Assembly (NCBI GenBank): GCA_949289845.1
Contig: CASEPN010000001.1
Coordinates: 368,887-432,886, forward strand
Direction of reading: 5' to 3'
DNA length: 64,000 bases
DNA from: an uncultured Bacillota bacterium
GTDB lineage: Bacteria; Bacillota_I; Bacilli_A; RFN20; CAG-826
The translations under genes and the position numbers were made by a program. Each line of letters begins with the position of its first letter. Within the stretch, counting starts at the first letter, position 1. Under the pieces are notes generated by a model that did no database searches, was not told the DNA's origin, and saw nothing but the letters and a program-made list of their open reading frames with translations. Of this stretch, positions 16,768 through 26,438 are shown in pieces.

Positions 16768-16992
16768 ATGATGGAGATCGCCATCTGGCAGTTCGTCCTC
16801 TACCTCGTCCTTCTCTTCCTCGTGGGGGCCGTCGGGGCCTTCTTCCTCGCCCGCTGGCTCTTCAAGCGCGAGCTTGAGAAGCACCCGCCCATCGGCGAGG
16901 CCCAGATCCGCGCGATGTTCCAGGCCATGGGCAGGAAGCCCAGCGAGGCCCAGATCCGCGCGGTGATGAAGTCGATGAAGAAGGGGCAGTAG
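16768..16992 (+). CDS. yneF: UPF0154/YneF-family membrane protein
   Basis: 74-residue single-pass protein. A membrane helix near residues 8-30 (FVLYLVLLFLVGAVGAFFLA) is followed by the family signature HPPIGEAQIRAMFQAMGRKP and a basic tail. UPF0154 is conserved in Bacillota and Mollicutes; function unknown. It starts 2 bp after the efp stop; a second Met immediately follows the first. The intrinsic terminator lies inside the 3' end of the convergent gene. Confidence 0.9.
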   Translation: MMEIAIWQFVLYLVLLFLVGAVGAFFLARWLFKRELEKHPPIGEAQIRAMFQAMGRKPSEAQIRAVMKSMKKGQ

Positions 16993-16996
16993 GGAG

Positions 16997-19150
16997 CTAC
17001 TCTTCCTCAGGGGAGCCCTCCGGGGCTCCTTTTCTCTTGGCTTCGAAGTAGCTGAAGACGGGCGTCCCTATGAGAAGGACGCCCAGGGAAGCCCAGGCGA
17101 CGGGCTCGAGGATCCTCCTCGATAAGGGGCCGGGGTAGCGGAGCTCGAGCGTCCATTCCCCTTCCGGGATCTCGAGGGCCAGGAAGCCGTCGACGGAGGA
17201 GATGGGGGCCAGGACCCTCTCCCCGTCCTTCCCGACGAGCGTCCCCTCGTAGCCGTCGTAGTAGATCTGGGGGAACTGGACGAGGGAGCCCGAGCGCGCG
17301 ATGAGGGAGAAGTCCGCCTCGGGGGTGTTGAGGGAGAGGATCTCGATATCGCCCTCCCCTTCCAGGAACACGGGGGAGACGTACTCCTCGATCCCGAAGG
17401 GCGGCTCCTCGTGCTCGACGATGTCCTTCCCGAGGGTGTGGACGAGGCTATCGGGGTACTCGCTTTCCGCCTTCCCGTCGAAGATGTCGTAGATGATGCG
17501 GGGGAAGTACTCGTTCTGGTGGCCGAAGTGGTCGATCTCGCTGACCGAGGAGACGGTGGGCTCGACATTATGGCCGTTCCCCTTCTCGACCGCCCAGATC
17601 CTCTTGTCCACCGTCGCCATCTGGATGACGAGGAAGAAGATCGAGAGCCCGAGGGCGATGGGCGCGGCCTCCTTCCTTCCTCTCCCGAGGCGCAGGAGGG
17701 GGAGAAGGAAGAGGAGGAAGCCCATCCAGAAGAACCCCCACCAACGGAACGGGAACTGGCAGAGCCTAAGGAAGGAAGGCGCGATCCTCCAGAAATAGGG
17801 GACGAAGAGGGCGATGAGGGCGAGCCCCATCGTCAGGATGCCGGAGAAGAGCTCCCCTTCCCCGAGGAGCATCCGGAAGTCGATCTTCTCCTGCATGGCC
17901 CCGCGCGAGAGGAGGGAGAGCCTCTCCCTTTCCTCCTCCCCGGGCGGAAGCATCACCATCACGAGGTAGCAGAGGAAATAGAGGAGGAAGGCGAGGAAGA
18001 GCTCGAGCCTCGCCCCCATGAGGAGGGGAACCCCGAGGGTGAAGAGAAGGAGCGCCAGCGCGCGCGTGAGGAAGAGCGTCCATCCCTCGAGGCCGCTCCT
18101 TTTCCTAAGGAAGAGGTCGAGCGCATAGGAAAGCCCGATCGCGACGGGATATAGGACGAGCCCCAATGTCCAGGAGAGGAAGGTGTCGCCCGCGCCTCCC
18201 GGCTGGTACTGGTCGCGCCAGGGGAAGTTGAGGAAGCCCGCGTACTGCATGCTCATCGGGACCGTCCCGACGAGATGCCCCGCCTCCGTCCACATGACCT
18301 CCTCGTCCGAGACGAGGTAGGACCCCGAGGAAAGGGCGCCCGCCATCGGGACGAGGAAGGGGAGGACGAGGAAGAGGGCAAGCCCTGCCGCGGGGAGGAT
18401 TCGTACCCAGAAGCCCTTCTCCTTCACGAGGCGGATGCAGTCCTTGTAGCGGAATGCCGCCATAAGAAGGAGCGCCAGCACCTCGAGGAAGGCGGTGTAG
18501 GGGTGGCTAAGCGCCGTCCCGGCGATCGCCAGGGCGAGGATCGAATAGGGAAAAGCCCGCGGGGACTCGTCCGTGAAGATCCGGTAGGCCCCGTAGAAGG
18601 CGAGGGGCGGGAACATGAGGGCGAAGGCCTCGCTCAGGGAGAAGCGGTAGAGGAAGCAGAAGAGGCGGTAGGGCATGAAAACGTAGAAGATGCCCACTGC
18701 GAGGGAAAGGCTCCTCCTGCCCGTCGCCTTGTAGGCGAGGAGGTAGGAGAAGACGCCTGAAACAAAGAGGGAGAGCACGGCGACCGCCTTGATGGAGCCG
18801 ATGAGCGTCGCCCCCGCCCATTCGAAGAGGTAGGCGAGGATCGCGGCGAGGTACTGGAAGAGGAGCCCGTAGAACATCCCCATGTTCATCGCGTAGTTCC
18901 CCATGTAGACGTGGTTCGTCGAGAAAAGGAACCCGTGTTGGAGCCCGTAGTAGATGTCGTAGGTCATCGCCAGCTGCACCGTCCCGTCGTCCCCGTCGGT
19001 GATCCAGGGGAAGAGGACCCATACCCAGAGGGCGATGAGGGAGCAAAGAAGGATCACCGCGTAGGGGAAGAGGCGGTGGAGCCAGGAGAGGGCCTTGCTC
19101 TCCTCTTTGGTGGCCACCGAGGACCCTTCGTTCCTGAGGCGGATGCTCAT
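16997..19150 (-). CDS. large polytopic membrane protein, GT-C-like
   Basis: 717 residues with roughly 13-14 hydrophobic helices and an extracytoplasmic C-terminal domain of about 130 residues before a final helix and a basic tail. The first loop after helix 1 carries PWITDGDDGTVQLAM, in the place where GT-C glycosyltransferases hold acidic metal or substrate ligands. The overall architecture resembles YfhO or other polyprenyl-linked sugar transferases. No confident family assignment. ATG 19150 is preferred over 19186 because a TATAAC -10 ends 7 nt upstream, which would make it leaderless. Confidence 0.6.
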   Translation of the reverse strand: MSIRLRNEGSSVATKEESKALSWLHRLFPYAVILLCSLIALWVWVLFPWITDGDDGTVQLAMTYDIYYGLQHGFLFSTNHVYMGNYAMNMGMFYGLLFQYLAAILAYLFEWAGATLIGSIKAVAVLSLFVSGVFSYLLAYKATGRRSLSLAVGIFYVFMPYRLFCFLYRFSLSEAFALMFPPLAFYGAYRIFTDESPRAFPYSILALAIAGTALSHPYTAFLEVLALLLMAAFRYKDCIRLVKEKGFWVRILPAAGLALFLVLPFLVPMAGALSSGSYLVSDEEVMWTEAGHLVGTVPMSMQYAGFLNFPWRDQYQPGGAGDTFLSWTLGLVLYPVAIGLSYALDLFLRKRSGLEGWTLFLTRALALLLFTLGVPLLMGARLELFLAFLLYFLCYLVMVMLPPGEEERERLSLLSRGAMQEKIDFRMLLGEGELFSGILTMGLALIALFVPYFWRIAPSFLRLCQFPFRWWGFFWMGFLLFLLPLLRLGRGRKEAAPIALGLSIFFLVIQMATVDKRIWAVEKGNGHNVEPTVSSVSEIDHFGHQNEYFPRIIYDIFDGKAESEYPDSLVHTLGKDIVEHEEPPFGIEEYVSPVFLEGEGDIEILSLNTPEADFSLIARSGSLVQFPQIYYDGYEGTLVGKDGERVLAPISSVDGFLALEIPEGEWTLELRYPGPLSRRILEPVAWASLGVLLIGTPVFSYFEAKRKGAPEGSPEEE
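17012..17036 (+). terminator. terminator of efp-yneF
   Basis: GGAGCCC / GGGGCTCC stem followed by TTTTCTC, embedded in the coding 3' end of the convergent minus-strand gene. Confidence 0.65.
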
Positions 19151-19157
19151 GGAGGGA

Positions 19158-19163
19158 GTTATA
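19158..19163 (-). promoter_or_regulatory. -10 box of the GT-C-like gene; leaderless start
   Basis: TATAAC on the minus strand ends 7 nt before ATG 19150; no ribosome-binding site. Confidence 0.5.
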
Positions 19164-19379
19164 AGCAATGCGCGCGCGTGAGACAAGGGGAGAGGGAAGA
19201 AAGAGGCCTCGGGGGAATGGCTGCCTATGGGACTAGGGAAGAGGGTGCGAGGGCCCTTCGGAACAGCTATTCAAAGGGGGTAAACCGCTAGGAATTTCTG
19301 CAACACTATAATTTGGAGAACTAATTCGATACACTTCTTATAAGTGTCGATGAATACTCGCTAGATTAGTTTTTGAGTG

Positions 19380-19397
19380 CTACTAGAAAACTACTAG
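19380..19397. repeat. phased CTAGTAG element, copy b
   Basis: On the minus strand CTAGTAG occurs twice with an 11-bp period (ending at plus 19391 and 19380). The first copy contains the plsY stop codon. A 6-bp hairpin (ACACTT/AAGTGT) lies downstream at 19331-19347 in the AT-rich 243-bp gap. Confidence 0.55.
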
Positions 19398-20143
19398 TTT
19401 CTCTCCACTTCTCTCGTAGACCAGTCCGCGGCCTTCTCCGTCCCGGCGCGGAGCCTCCTGATGTTGGGGATGTGCCGGATCACGAGCACGAGATAGGCCA
19501 GGAAGGTGGCCCCGAGGCTCCACCAGCCGAAGGAGAGCCCGCCGGGGAGGAGGCCGAAGGTCCAGGTGAGGATCCCCCCGTCCCAGCCCGTCCCGAGGGC
19601 GATGCTCCCGAGGACGATCTCGAAGAGGAGGAGGATTGCCCCGGAGACTAGGCTCGAGAAGGAGACGACCTTCTTCCTGATCGCGAGGACGAGGAAGAAG
19701 CTCAGGAAGCAAAGGAGGAAGCCGAGCCAGCTCGTGCCCCCGACGATTGCCATGAAGCAGGCGACCCCCTTCCCGCCCTTGAACTTGAGCCAGACGGGGT
19801 AGCAGTGGCCAAGGGAGGCCATGAGGGCGCTCGCCCAGGGGAGGTAGGCCCCCTCGAGCCAGAGGACGCCCTCCCCGTACGGGAAGGCGAAGCGCGCGAC
19901 GGCCCAGCTCGCCCAGAAGACGAGCGCGGTCTTGAGGATGTCGAGGACGATGACGAGGAAGCCGATCTTCTTCCCGAACACCCTCCCGGCGTTCGTCCCC
20001 CCGGGGTTCCCGGAGCCATATTTCCTTAGGTCCTTCTTGTAGAGCCACTTCCCGAGGAGGAGGCTCGTCGGGATGGAGCCGACGAGGTAGCCCCCGAGGA
20101 GAAGTGCGAGGAGCAGGAGGAGGTTCATGAGCCAGTTTTCCAT
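19394..20143 (-). CDS. plsY: acyl-phosphate:glycerol-3-phosphate acyltransferase PlsY
   Basis: Membrane enzyme that makes lysophosphatidic acid from acyl-phosphate, the partner of PlsX. Signatures: GYLVGSIPTSLLLGKW, the glycerol-3-phosphate site GSGNPGGTNAGRVFG, the acyl-phosphate loop HCYPVWLKFKGGKGVA, and a C-terminal RHIPNIRRL. 249 aa, longer than the usual about 200 because of an extended middle loop. Start ATG 20143 lies 7 nt after TATAGT. Divergent from parE, the same plsY-parE-parC neighbourhood as in Bacillus and Staphylococcus. Confidence 0.93.
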   Translation of the reverse strand: MENWLMNLLLLLALLLGGYLVGSIPTSLLLGKWLYKKDLRKYGSGNPGGTNAGRVFGKKIGFLVIVLDILKTALVFWASWAVARFAFPYGEGVLWLEGAYLPWASALMASLGHCYPVWLKFKGGKGVACFMAIVGGTSWLGFLLCFLSFFLVLAIRKKVVSFSSLVSGAILLLFEIVLGSIALGTGWDGGILTWTFGLLPGGLSFGWWSLGATFLAYLVLVIRHIPNIRRLRAGTEKAADWSTREVERN

Positions 20144-20150
20144 CCCCTGC

Positions 20151-20156
20151 ACTATA
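20151..20156 (-). promoter_or_regulatory. -10 box of plsY; leaderless start
   Basis: TATAGT on the minus strand ends 7 nt before ATG 20143. Confidence 0.55.
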
Positions 20157-20228
20157 CAGCATGCGCTTTCTTTCCAAAAAGCGGGGAGCCTGCGGAGGTT
20201 TCCCCCTAGGGGAAGCCCCGATCCGGGT

Positions 20229-20234
20229 TATAAT
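20229..20234 (+). promoter_or_regulatory. -10 box of parE; leaderless start
   Basis: A perfect TATAAT ends 7 nt before ATG 20242; no ribosome-binding site. Confidence 0.7.
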
Positions 20235-20241
20235 CCGCACG

Positions 20242-22212
20242 ATGCCAGAGCTAGAACTTGACAAGGTCCTCCCGGAAGAGGACTACGACGCTTCCTCGAT
20301 CGAGGTGCTTTCCGGCCTCGAGGGGGTGAGGAAGCGCCCGGGGATGTACATCGGCTCCACGGGGCCTTCCGGACTCCATCACCTCGTGTGGGAGATATTG
20401 GACAACGCCGTCGACGAGGCCGTGAACGGCTACGGGAAGAAGATCAGCCTCACCATGCATAAGGACGGCTCGATCTCGATCGAGGACGAGGGGAGGGGCA
20501 TGCCCGTGGACATCCACCCCAAGACGGGGATCCCTGCGATCCAGCTCATCTTCACCGCCCTCCACTCCGGCGGGAAGTTCAATAGCGCCGCCTACAAGGT
20601 ATCCGGCGGCCTCCACGGCGTGGGGGCGACCGTCACCAACGCCCTTTCCGAGCGCGTGAAGGTGAACGTCTGGCGGAAGGGGAAGGCCTACGAGATCTCC
20701 TTCAAGGACGGGGGCAAGCTCGAGGAGCCCCTCAGGGAGACCGGGGACACCTGGAAGCACGGGACGATGGTGACCTTCAAGCCCGATCCCCAGATCTTCC
20801 CCAACACCCGCTTCTCCTACGAGACCATCGCCCACCGCCTCGAGGAGAAGAGCTACCTTCTCACCGGGGTGCGCTTCATCCTCGTCGACGAGAACACCGG
20901 GCAGAAGAAGGAGTTCTACTGCGAGAACGGGCTCCGGGAGTACGTCCTTTCCCTTACGAAAGGAAAAACCCCCCTCGGGGACGTCATCGACTTCTCCGGG
21001 GAGAAGGAGGGCATCCGCATGGAGGTCGCCCTCCGCTGGAGCCAGGGGGACTACCAGGAGAGCATCTACAGCTACGCCAACGACGTCCGGACCGGGGACG
21101 GGGGCACCCACGAGAGCGGCTTCAAGAGCGGCCTCACGAAGTGCCTCAACGAATGGGCGCAGGCCAACGGCCTCCTCAAGGGCCAGGCCCTCGAGGGGTC
21201 GGACATCCGCGAGGGGCTGACCGCCGTCGTCTCCGTCAAGGTGCCCGAGGGCATGAACGAGCTCGAGGGCCAGACGAAGGGGAAGCTAGGGACCCCCGCC
21301 GCCCTCCCCGCCGTGAGCGCCCTCGTCCAGGAGAAACTCCCCTACTTCCTCGACGAGCATAGGGAGTTCGGCCTCGAGCTCGTCAGGAAGTGCGAGGCGA
21401 GCCGCCACGCGAGGGAGGCCGCGAGGAAAGCCCGCGAGGCCGTCCGCGGCACGAGGAAGAGGACGCCGGAGGCCATCATCTCCGACAAGCTCGCCGCCGC
21501 CCAGGGGAAGGACTACAAGAAGAACGAGCTCTTCATCGTCGAGGGCGACTCCGCCGGGGGCACCGCCAAGACGGGGAGGGACAGGAGCCACCAGGCGATC
21601 CTTCCTCTGAGAGGAAAGCCCCTCAACACCTATGGGCTTCCCATAGGGAAGGTCATGGAGAACGTCGAGTTCGCCACCCTCGTCCAGACCATCGGCGCCG
21701 GGGCGGGCGAGGAGTTCGACCCCAAGGAGAGCCACTACGGCAAGATCATCATCATGACCGACGCCGACACGGACGGGGCCCATATCCAGACGCTCCTCCT
21801 CACCTTCTTCTGGAACTTCATGCGCCCCCTCGTCGACCAGGGGATGGTCTACGTCGCCCAGCCGCCCCTCTACCGCGTCTACAAGAAGAGCGACCCCTCG
21901 CGCCACGTCTACTGCTGGAGCGAGGAGGAGCTGGAGGCGGCGCGGAAGAAGATCGGCGCCGGCTACGGCATCAACCGCTACAAGGGGCTTGGCGAGATGA
22001 ACGCCCAGCAGCTGGCGGAGACGACGATGAACCCAGGGACGAGGCAGCTCCTCCGCGTGGTCGTGGAGGACCCCCTCGCCCTCGAGAAGAAGATGGGCGT
22101 CCTCATGGGGAAGGACTCCCTCCCGCGCTGGGACTGGATCCAGGAGAACGTCACCTTCGTCCTCGAGGACGAGTTCCAGGAGATCCTGAAGGGGGAGGAA
22201 AGCCATGGCTAG
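20242..22212 (+). CDS. parE: DNA topoisomerase IV subunit B
   Basis: ATPase subunit of topoisomerase IV, which decatenates daughter chromosomes. GHKL ATPase motifs are seen (LVWEILDNAVDEAVNGYG, EDEGRGMPVDIHP, KVSGGLHGVGATVTNALS), the transducer follows, then the TOPRIM domain with FIVEGDSAGGTAKTGRDR, MTDADTDGAHIQTLLLTF and the C-terminal YKGLGEMNAQQL. 656 aa. Called ParE rather than GyrB because of the plsY-parE-parC neighbourhood. ATG 20242 chosen from the -10 position and family alignment; the frame is open to 20161. Overlaps parC by 8 bp. Confidence 0.93.
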   Translation: MPELELDKVLPEEDYDASSIEVLSGLEGVRKRPGMYIGSTGPSGLHHLVWEILDNAVDEAVNGYGKKISLTMHKDGSISIEDEGRGMPVDIHPKTGIPAIQLIFTALHSGGKFNSAAYKVSGGLHGVGATVTNALSERVKVNVWRKGKAYEISFKDGGKLEEPLRETGDTWKHGTMVTFKPDPQIFPNTRFSYETIAHRLEEKSYLLTGVRFILVDENTGQKKEFYCENGLREYVLSLTKGKTPLGDVIDFSGEKEGIRMEVALRWSQGDYQESIYSYANDVRTGDGGTHESGFKSGLTKCLNEWAQANGLLKGQALEGSDIREGLTAVVSVKVPEGMNELEGQTKGKLGTPAALPAVSALVQEKLPYFLDEHREFGLELVRKCEASRHAREAARKAREAVRGTRKRTPEAIISDKLAAAQGKDYKKNELFIVEGDSAGGTAKTGRDRSHQAILPLRGKPLNTYGLPIGKVMENVEFATLVQTIGAGAGEEFDPKESHYGKIIIMTDADTDGAHIQTLLLTFFWNFMRPLVDQGMVYVAQPPLYRVYKKSDPSRHVYCWSEEELEAARKKIGAGYGINRYKGLGEMNAQQLAETTMNPGTRQLLRVVVEDPLALEKKMGVLMGKDSLPRWDWIQENVTFVLEDEFQEILKGEESHG

Positions 22213-24793
22213 GAAGAAGGAAGAATCCCGCCCCGTCGAGGAAGTCCTCCACGAGAGCGAGATGGACTCGCTCCTCGGGGAGCGCTTCGCCATCTACGCG
22301 AAGGACGTCATCCAGAACCGGGCGATCCCCGACGCCAGGGATGGGCTGAAGCCCGTCCAGCGCCGCATCCTCTACGGGATGTGGGTCGCGGGGAACACGC
22401 ACGATAGGCCCACGAAGAAATGCGCCCACATCGTCGGCGACGTCATGGGCAAGTACCATCCGCACGGCGATAGCTCGATCTACGAGGCGCTCGTGCGCCT
22501 TTCGCAGCCCTGGAACACGAGGGCGCCCCTCGTCGACTTCCAGGGGAACAACGGCTCGATCGACGGGGACAGCCCCGCCGCCTACCGCTACACGGAGGCC
22601 AGGCTCAGCGCCCTCAGCGAGGAGATGCTCGAGGACCTGGAGAACGACACGGTCGACATGGCCCTCACCTTCGACGACACCCTCGAGGAGCCGACCGTCC
22701 TCCCCGCCCATTTCCCGAACCTCCTCCTCAACGGCGCGGAAGGGATCGCCGTGGGGATCGCGACGAACATCCCGCCCCATAACCTGAGGGAGCTCGTGGA
22801 GGCGATCTGCCACCGCATCGAGCACCCCGACTGCCCGGGGGAGGAGCTTGCCGATCTTCTCGGGGGACCCGACTTCCCGACCGGAGGGATCCTCTACAAG
22901 GGCGAGGGGGTCAGGGAGATGTACCTCACCGGGCGCGGGCGCTTCCTCATCGAGGCGAAAGCGCACCGCGAGGAGGAGAAGGGGCACGCCCTCCTCGTCG
23001 TCGACGAGATCCCCTACCAGGTGAACAAGGGCCAGCTCGTGAAGTCCCTCGACAAGATCCGCCACGATAAGGAGCTCCCCGGGATCGAGGAGGTGAGGGA
23101 CGAGAGCGACCGCGACGGCCTCCGCATCGTCGTCGAGCTCAAGAGCGGCACGAACGAGGAGGCAGTCCGGAACTACCTCTTCCAGAAGACCCAGCTGCGC
23201 ATCAGCTATAGCGCCCACATGGTCGCGATCGTCGAGGGAAGCCCGCGGACGCTCTCCCTCCAGGAATACTGCGACTCCTACATCCAGCACGCCCTCGAGA
23301 TCGTCGCCAGGAGGAGCCGCCACCTCCTCGAGAAGGACAAGGCGCGGCTCCTCATCGTCGAGGGTCTCCTCCGGGTCGCGGAGGACCGCGCCCTCCTCGA
23401 CCAGGTCGTCGAGACCATCAAGAGGAGCAAGGACAAGGCGGAGGCGAAGGAGAACCTCGTGAGGGAGTTCGGCTTCGTCCCCGAGCAGGCCGAGGCCATC
23501 CTCATGATGCCCCTCCACCGCCTCACCCACGGGGACGTCGTCCTCCTTTCCAAGGAAGGGGAGGCGCTCCGGAAGGAGATCCGCGAGCTCGAGTCCCTCC
23601 TCCAGAGCCAGAAAAGGAGGGAGAGCCTCATCGCCAAGGGGCTCCGCCAGATCGCGGATAAGTACGGGGACGAGCGGAGGACGGAGCTCCGGGACGGGGA
23701 GCCCGGGAAGCTTTCGATCGACCGGCGCGACCTCATCCAGAGCGAGGAGTGCTACCTCGTCTGCACGAGGCACGGCTACTTGAAGCGGAGCTCCCTCATG
23801 AGCTACCAGAAGAGCAAGGGCCACGAGGGGGTGCGCCCCGGCATCAAGAGCGAGGACACCTTCCTCTACCTGGGGCGCTGCACGACGAAGGACTTCCTCC
23901 TTCTCTTCACCGACCGGGGGCGCTACCTCCAGATCCCGGTGAGCGAGATCCGGAGCGCCAAGTGGAACGAGGAGGGCTTCCACGTCTCCTCCCTCGTCCA
24001 GCTCCAGGACGGGGAGCGGCTCGTGGGCGCCTTCGCCCTCTCGCGCTTCCGCGAGGACGTGCCCGTGCTCATGCTCACGAGGAACGGAACCATCAAGAGG
24101 AGCCTCCTCTCGGAGTTCCCCCTCCAGCGCTGGAGCAGGCCCGGCCAGGCCATCTCCTTCGGGCGCCAGGAGCAGGACCGCCTCCTCCTCGCCCTCCCGA
24201 CCTCGGGGGAAGACGAGCTCCTCGTCATGGGGGAGGAGGGGACCTACCTCCGCTACCCCGAGCGCGAGGTGCCACTCACCCACATCCGCTCCGGCGGCGT
24301 CATGGCCGGGAAGTTCAAGGGGAGGCCCTTGGCCGCGCTCCTCGCCTTCCATCCGGAAGAGAAGAACCGGAAGTTCGTCCTCATCACCGACGGGGGCCAT
24401 CTCCGGGTGTGCTCATTGGACCGCTTCGAGGAAGGCCATAGGACGGGCGCGGCCAAGATGATGTACCCGACCTTCAAGGGCAGCCCCCAGAGGCTCCTCT
24501 TCGCCGACAAGTGCCTCGGGAAGATGACGCCCTTCTCCTACGACGCCGTCATCCTCGAGGACAAGAGCAGGATCGACCTCACCTTCGAGGACTTCCTCCT
24601 CACCGACTACCAGAGCTACGCCCGCCCCGCGGAAGGCTTCGGCAAGAAGCGCCACGTGGGCGCCGTCTCCCTCGAGAACGGGGAGTACGTGGACGAGGCC
24701 TTCCTCGCCCATCCCGCCCCCATCGGGGAGGAGGCCCCGCCGAAGGAAGAGGAAGAGGACGGGGAGATCTCCCTCCTCGACGAGCTCGAATGA
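22205..24793 (+). CDS. parC: DNA topoisomerase IV subunit A
   Basis: Breakage-reunion subunit. The winged-helix CAP domain has the quinolone-determining segment [18 protein letters not shown] with the sensitive-type Ser and Glu, and the catalytic Tyr in [13 protein letters not shown]. Six beta-pinwheel repeats fill the C-terminal third and lack a clear GyrA box, consistent with ParC. 862 aa, acidic tail. The start lies inside parE with GGGGGAGG upstream. The stop overlaps yqeG (ATGA). Confidence 0.93.
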   Translation: MARKKEESRPVEEVLHESEMDSLLGERFAIYAKDVIQNRAIPDARDGLKPVQRRILYGMWVAGNTHDRPTKKCAHIVGDVMGKYHPHGDSSIYEALVRLSQPWNTRAPLVDFQGNNGSIDGDSPAAYRYTEARLSALSEEMLEDLENDTVDMALTFDDTLEEPTVLPAHFPNLLLNGAEGIAVGIATNIPPHNLRELVEAICHRIEHPDCPGEELADLLGGPDFPTGGILYKGEGVREMYLTGRGRFLIEAKAHREEEKGHALLVVDEIPYQVNKGQLVKSLDKIRHDKELPGIEEVRDESDRDGLRIVVELKSGTNEEAVRNYLFQKTQLRISYSAHMVAIVEGSPRTLSLQEYCDSYIQHALEIVARRSRHLLEKDKARLLIVEGLLRVAEDRALLDQVVETIKRSKDKAEAKENLVREFGFVPEQAEAILMMPLHRLTHGDVVLLSKEGEALRKEIRELESLLQSQKRRESLIAKGLRQIADKYGDERRTELRDGEPGKLSIDRRDLIQSEECYLVCTRHGYLKRSSLMSYQKSKGHEGVRPGIKSEDTFLYLGRCTTKDFLLLFTDRGRYLQIPVSEIRSAKWNEEGFHVSSLVQLQDGERLVGAFALSRFREDVPVLMLTRNGTIKRSLLSEFPLQRWSRPGQAISFGRQEQDRLLLALPTSGEDELLVMGEEGTYLRYPEREVPLTHIRSGGVMAGKFKGRPLAALLAFHPEEKNRKFVLITDGGHLRVCSLDRFEEGHRTGAAKMMYPTFKGSPQRLLFADKCLGKMTPFSYDAVILEDKSRIDLTFEDFLLTDYQSYARPAEGFGKKRHVGAVSLENGEYVDEAFLAHPAPIGEEAPPKEEEEDGEISLLDELE

Positions 24794-25323
24794 GACTCCG
24801 ACCCGCCTACAAGGGGAAGTCCCTCTTCCATCTGGAGCCATGGATGCTCCATGAGATGGGGAAGGACGTCCTCCTCCTCGACCTCGACAACACCCTCGAC
24901 CCCCATGACGTCCCCCTCCCTTCCCCAGGAAGGAAGGAATGGGCGGACGGGATGAAGGAGGAGGGGGTCCTTCTCCTCCTCGTCTCCAACAACCGGGGGA
25001 GGAGGGTGAGGAAGTACGCGGAAGCGCTCGGGATCCCCTTCCTATCGGGCGCCGGGAAGCCCTTCCCCTGCCGGACGAGGCGCTTCCTTAGGGAAAAGGG
25101 CATCGACCTCTCGCGCTGCCTCCTATGCGGGGACCAGGTGCTCACGGACCTATGGGGAGCGAGGAACCTAGGCGTCCCGGCGATCCTCCTCGAGCCGATC
25201 TCCCGTGAGGAGGCGGTCTGGACGAGGATCAACCGGGTTTTGGAGAAACGCGCGCGAAGACGCATAATGGAGGACACGGGAATCCCCGTCTTGGAGGAAA
25301 CATGGGCGAGATCGGAATCGTAA
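24790..25323 (+). CDS. yqeG: YqeG-family HAD phosphatase
   Basis: HAD-superfamily IIIA phosphatase, 177 aa. HAD motif I is LLLDLDNTLDPHD (nucleophile Asp), motif II VSNNR, then K in GKPF and motif III LLCGDQVLTDLWGARNLG. The B. subtilis homologue sits in the same ribosome-assembly cluster; substrate unsettled, phosphatidylglycerophosphate phosphatase activity is reported for relatives. It begins inside the parC stop and ends 22 bp inside yqeH. Confidence 0.9.
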   Translation: MRLRPAYKGKSLFHLEPWMLHEMGKDVLLLDLDNTLDPHDVPLPSPGRKEWADGMKEEGVLLLLVSNNRGRRVRKYAEALGIPFLSGAGKPFPCRTRRFLREKGIDLSRCLLCGDQVLTDLWGARNLGVPAILLEPISREEAVWTRINRVLEKRARRRIMEDTGIPVLEETWARSES

Positions 25324-26438
25324 GGCGCTGCAGCATCTGCGGGGCGATCCTGCAGACGGAGAGGAAGGGGGAGCCGGGCTACATCGACCCGGAGATCCTC
25401 AAGGGCAAGCCCCTCGACGCGCTGGTGAGCTGCGAGAGCTGCTACCTGGAGAACATGCAGGCGCTTTCCCCGCGGGGAAGCCGGGTCAGCGAGGACTTCC
25501 TCACCATCCTCGACGATGCCAGGGCGACGGAGGCGCTCATCGTCTATCTCGTCGACCTCTTCTCCTTCGAATGCTTCTTCAGCCCGGAGGTGAACGAGCG
25601 CATCAAGTCGCTCCCGATCCTCGTGCTCGGGAACAAGAGGGACCTCCTCCCCCGGAAGATCAAGGACGAGGACCTAAGGAAGTACGTCGCCCACCGCTTC
25701 CGGGTCGGGGGGCTCCCCGTCAAGGAGGAGGACGTCCGCCTCCTCTCCCTTTCCGAAGGGGCGAGGATCGAGGAGATCCGGGACGAGATCGAAAGAAGGA
25801 GGGCCGCCCACGACGTCTACATCATCGGCGCCCCCCTCTCCGGGAAGTCCCTCTTCTTCAATGCCTTCCTGAGGACCTACCGGAACCGTTCCGGCAGGAA
25901 CATCGAGACGAGGCGCTACAAGGGCACGGACCTCCGCCTCATGGCGATCCCCCTGGATAGCTCCTCCTATCTTTACGACACCCCTGGGGAAGGGGGCGAC
26001 AACGCCCTCCCCCTCCGCCTCCCCGAGGTCGGGAGGTGGACCTACTACCCCGCCGGGGAGACGAAGGCCCGCTCCTTCGCCCTCGAGAAGGGGGAGTCGC
26101 TCCTCCTCGGGGGAGGGGTGAGGCTCGACCGCCTGGAAGGGGAGGGGAAGGCCCAGCTTAGGTGCTACTTCGCCCCCCGGGTCGAGATCCAGAAGGCCAA
26201 GGGGAAGAAGGCCGAGGAGCGCTACCTTACGAGAAGCGCCCCCCATCCCCAGATGAAGGAGGGGACCACCCTCAAGGACATCGACGTCTTCGACATCAAG
26301 GTCGAGGAGGAAGGTCCCCGCGACATCATGGTGGCGGGCTTCGGCTGGATCGAGTGCCAGGCGAAGGGAAGCCTCTTCCGTATCTACGTCCCCCGCGGCG
26401 TCGGCGTCAGCTACGGCCGCGCGAAGGTGGGGAAGTGA
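25302..26438 (+). CDS. yqeH: circularly permuted ribosome-biogenesis GTPase YqeH
   Basis: GTPase needed for 30S assembly. An N-terminal zinc finger (CSICG and CESCY) precedes the permuted G domain: G4 NKRD comes first, then G1 GAPLSGKS and G3 DTPG, the order that defines YqeH/RbgA-like proteins. A C-terminal TRAP-like domain binds RNA. 378 aa. GGAGGAAAC precedes ATG within the end of yqeG. The stop overlaps the nadD GTG start. Confidence 0.94.
   Translation: MGEIGIVRRCSICGAILQTERKGEPGYIDPEILKGKPLDALVSCESCYLENMQALSPRGSRVSEDFLTILDDARATEALIVYLVDLFSFECFFSPEVNERIKSLPILVLGNKRDLLPRKIKDEDLRKYVAHRFRVGGLPVKEEDVRLLSLSEGARIEEIRDEIERRRAAHDVYIIGAPLSGKSLFFNAFLRTYRNRSGRNIETRRYKGTDLRLMAIPLDSSSYLYDTPGEGGDNALPLRLPEVGRWTYYPAGETKARSFALEKGESLLLGGGVRLDRLEGEGKAQLRCYFAPRVEIQKAKGKKAEERYLTRSAPHPQMKEGTTLKDIDVFDIKVEEEGPRDIMVAGFGWIECQAKGSLFRIYVPRGVGVSYGRAKVGK

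Noticed and set aside
22151-24400. 749-aa minus-strand ORF
   Set aside because: Antisense of parC. High GC and codon bias leave the opposite strand open; composition is Leu/Glu/Gly-rich with no motif.
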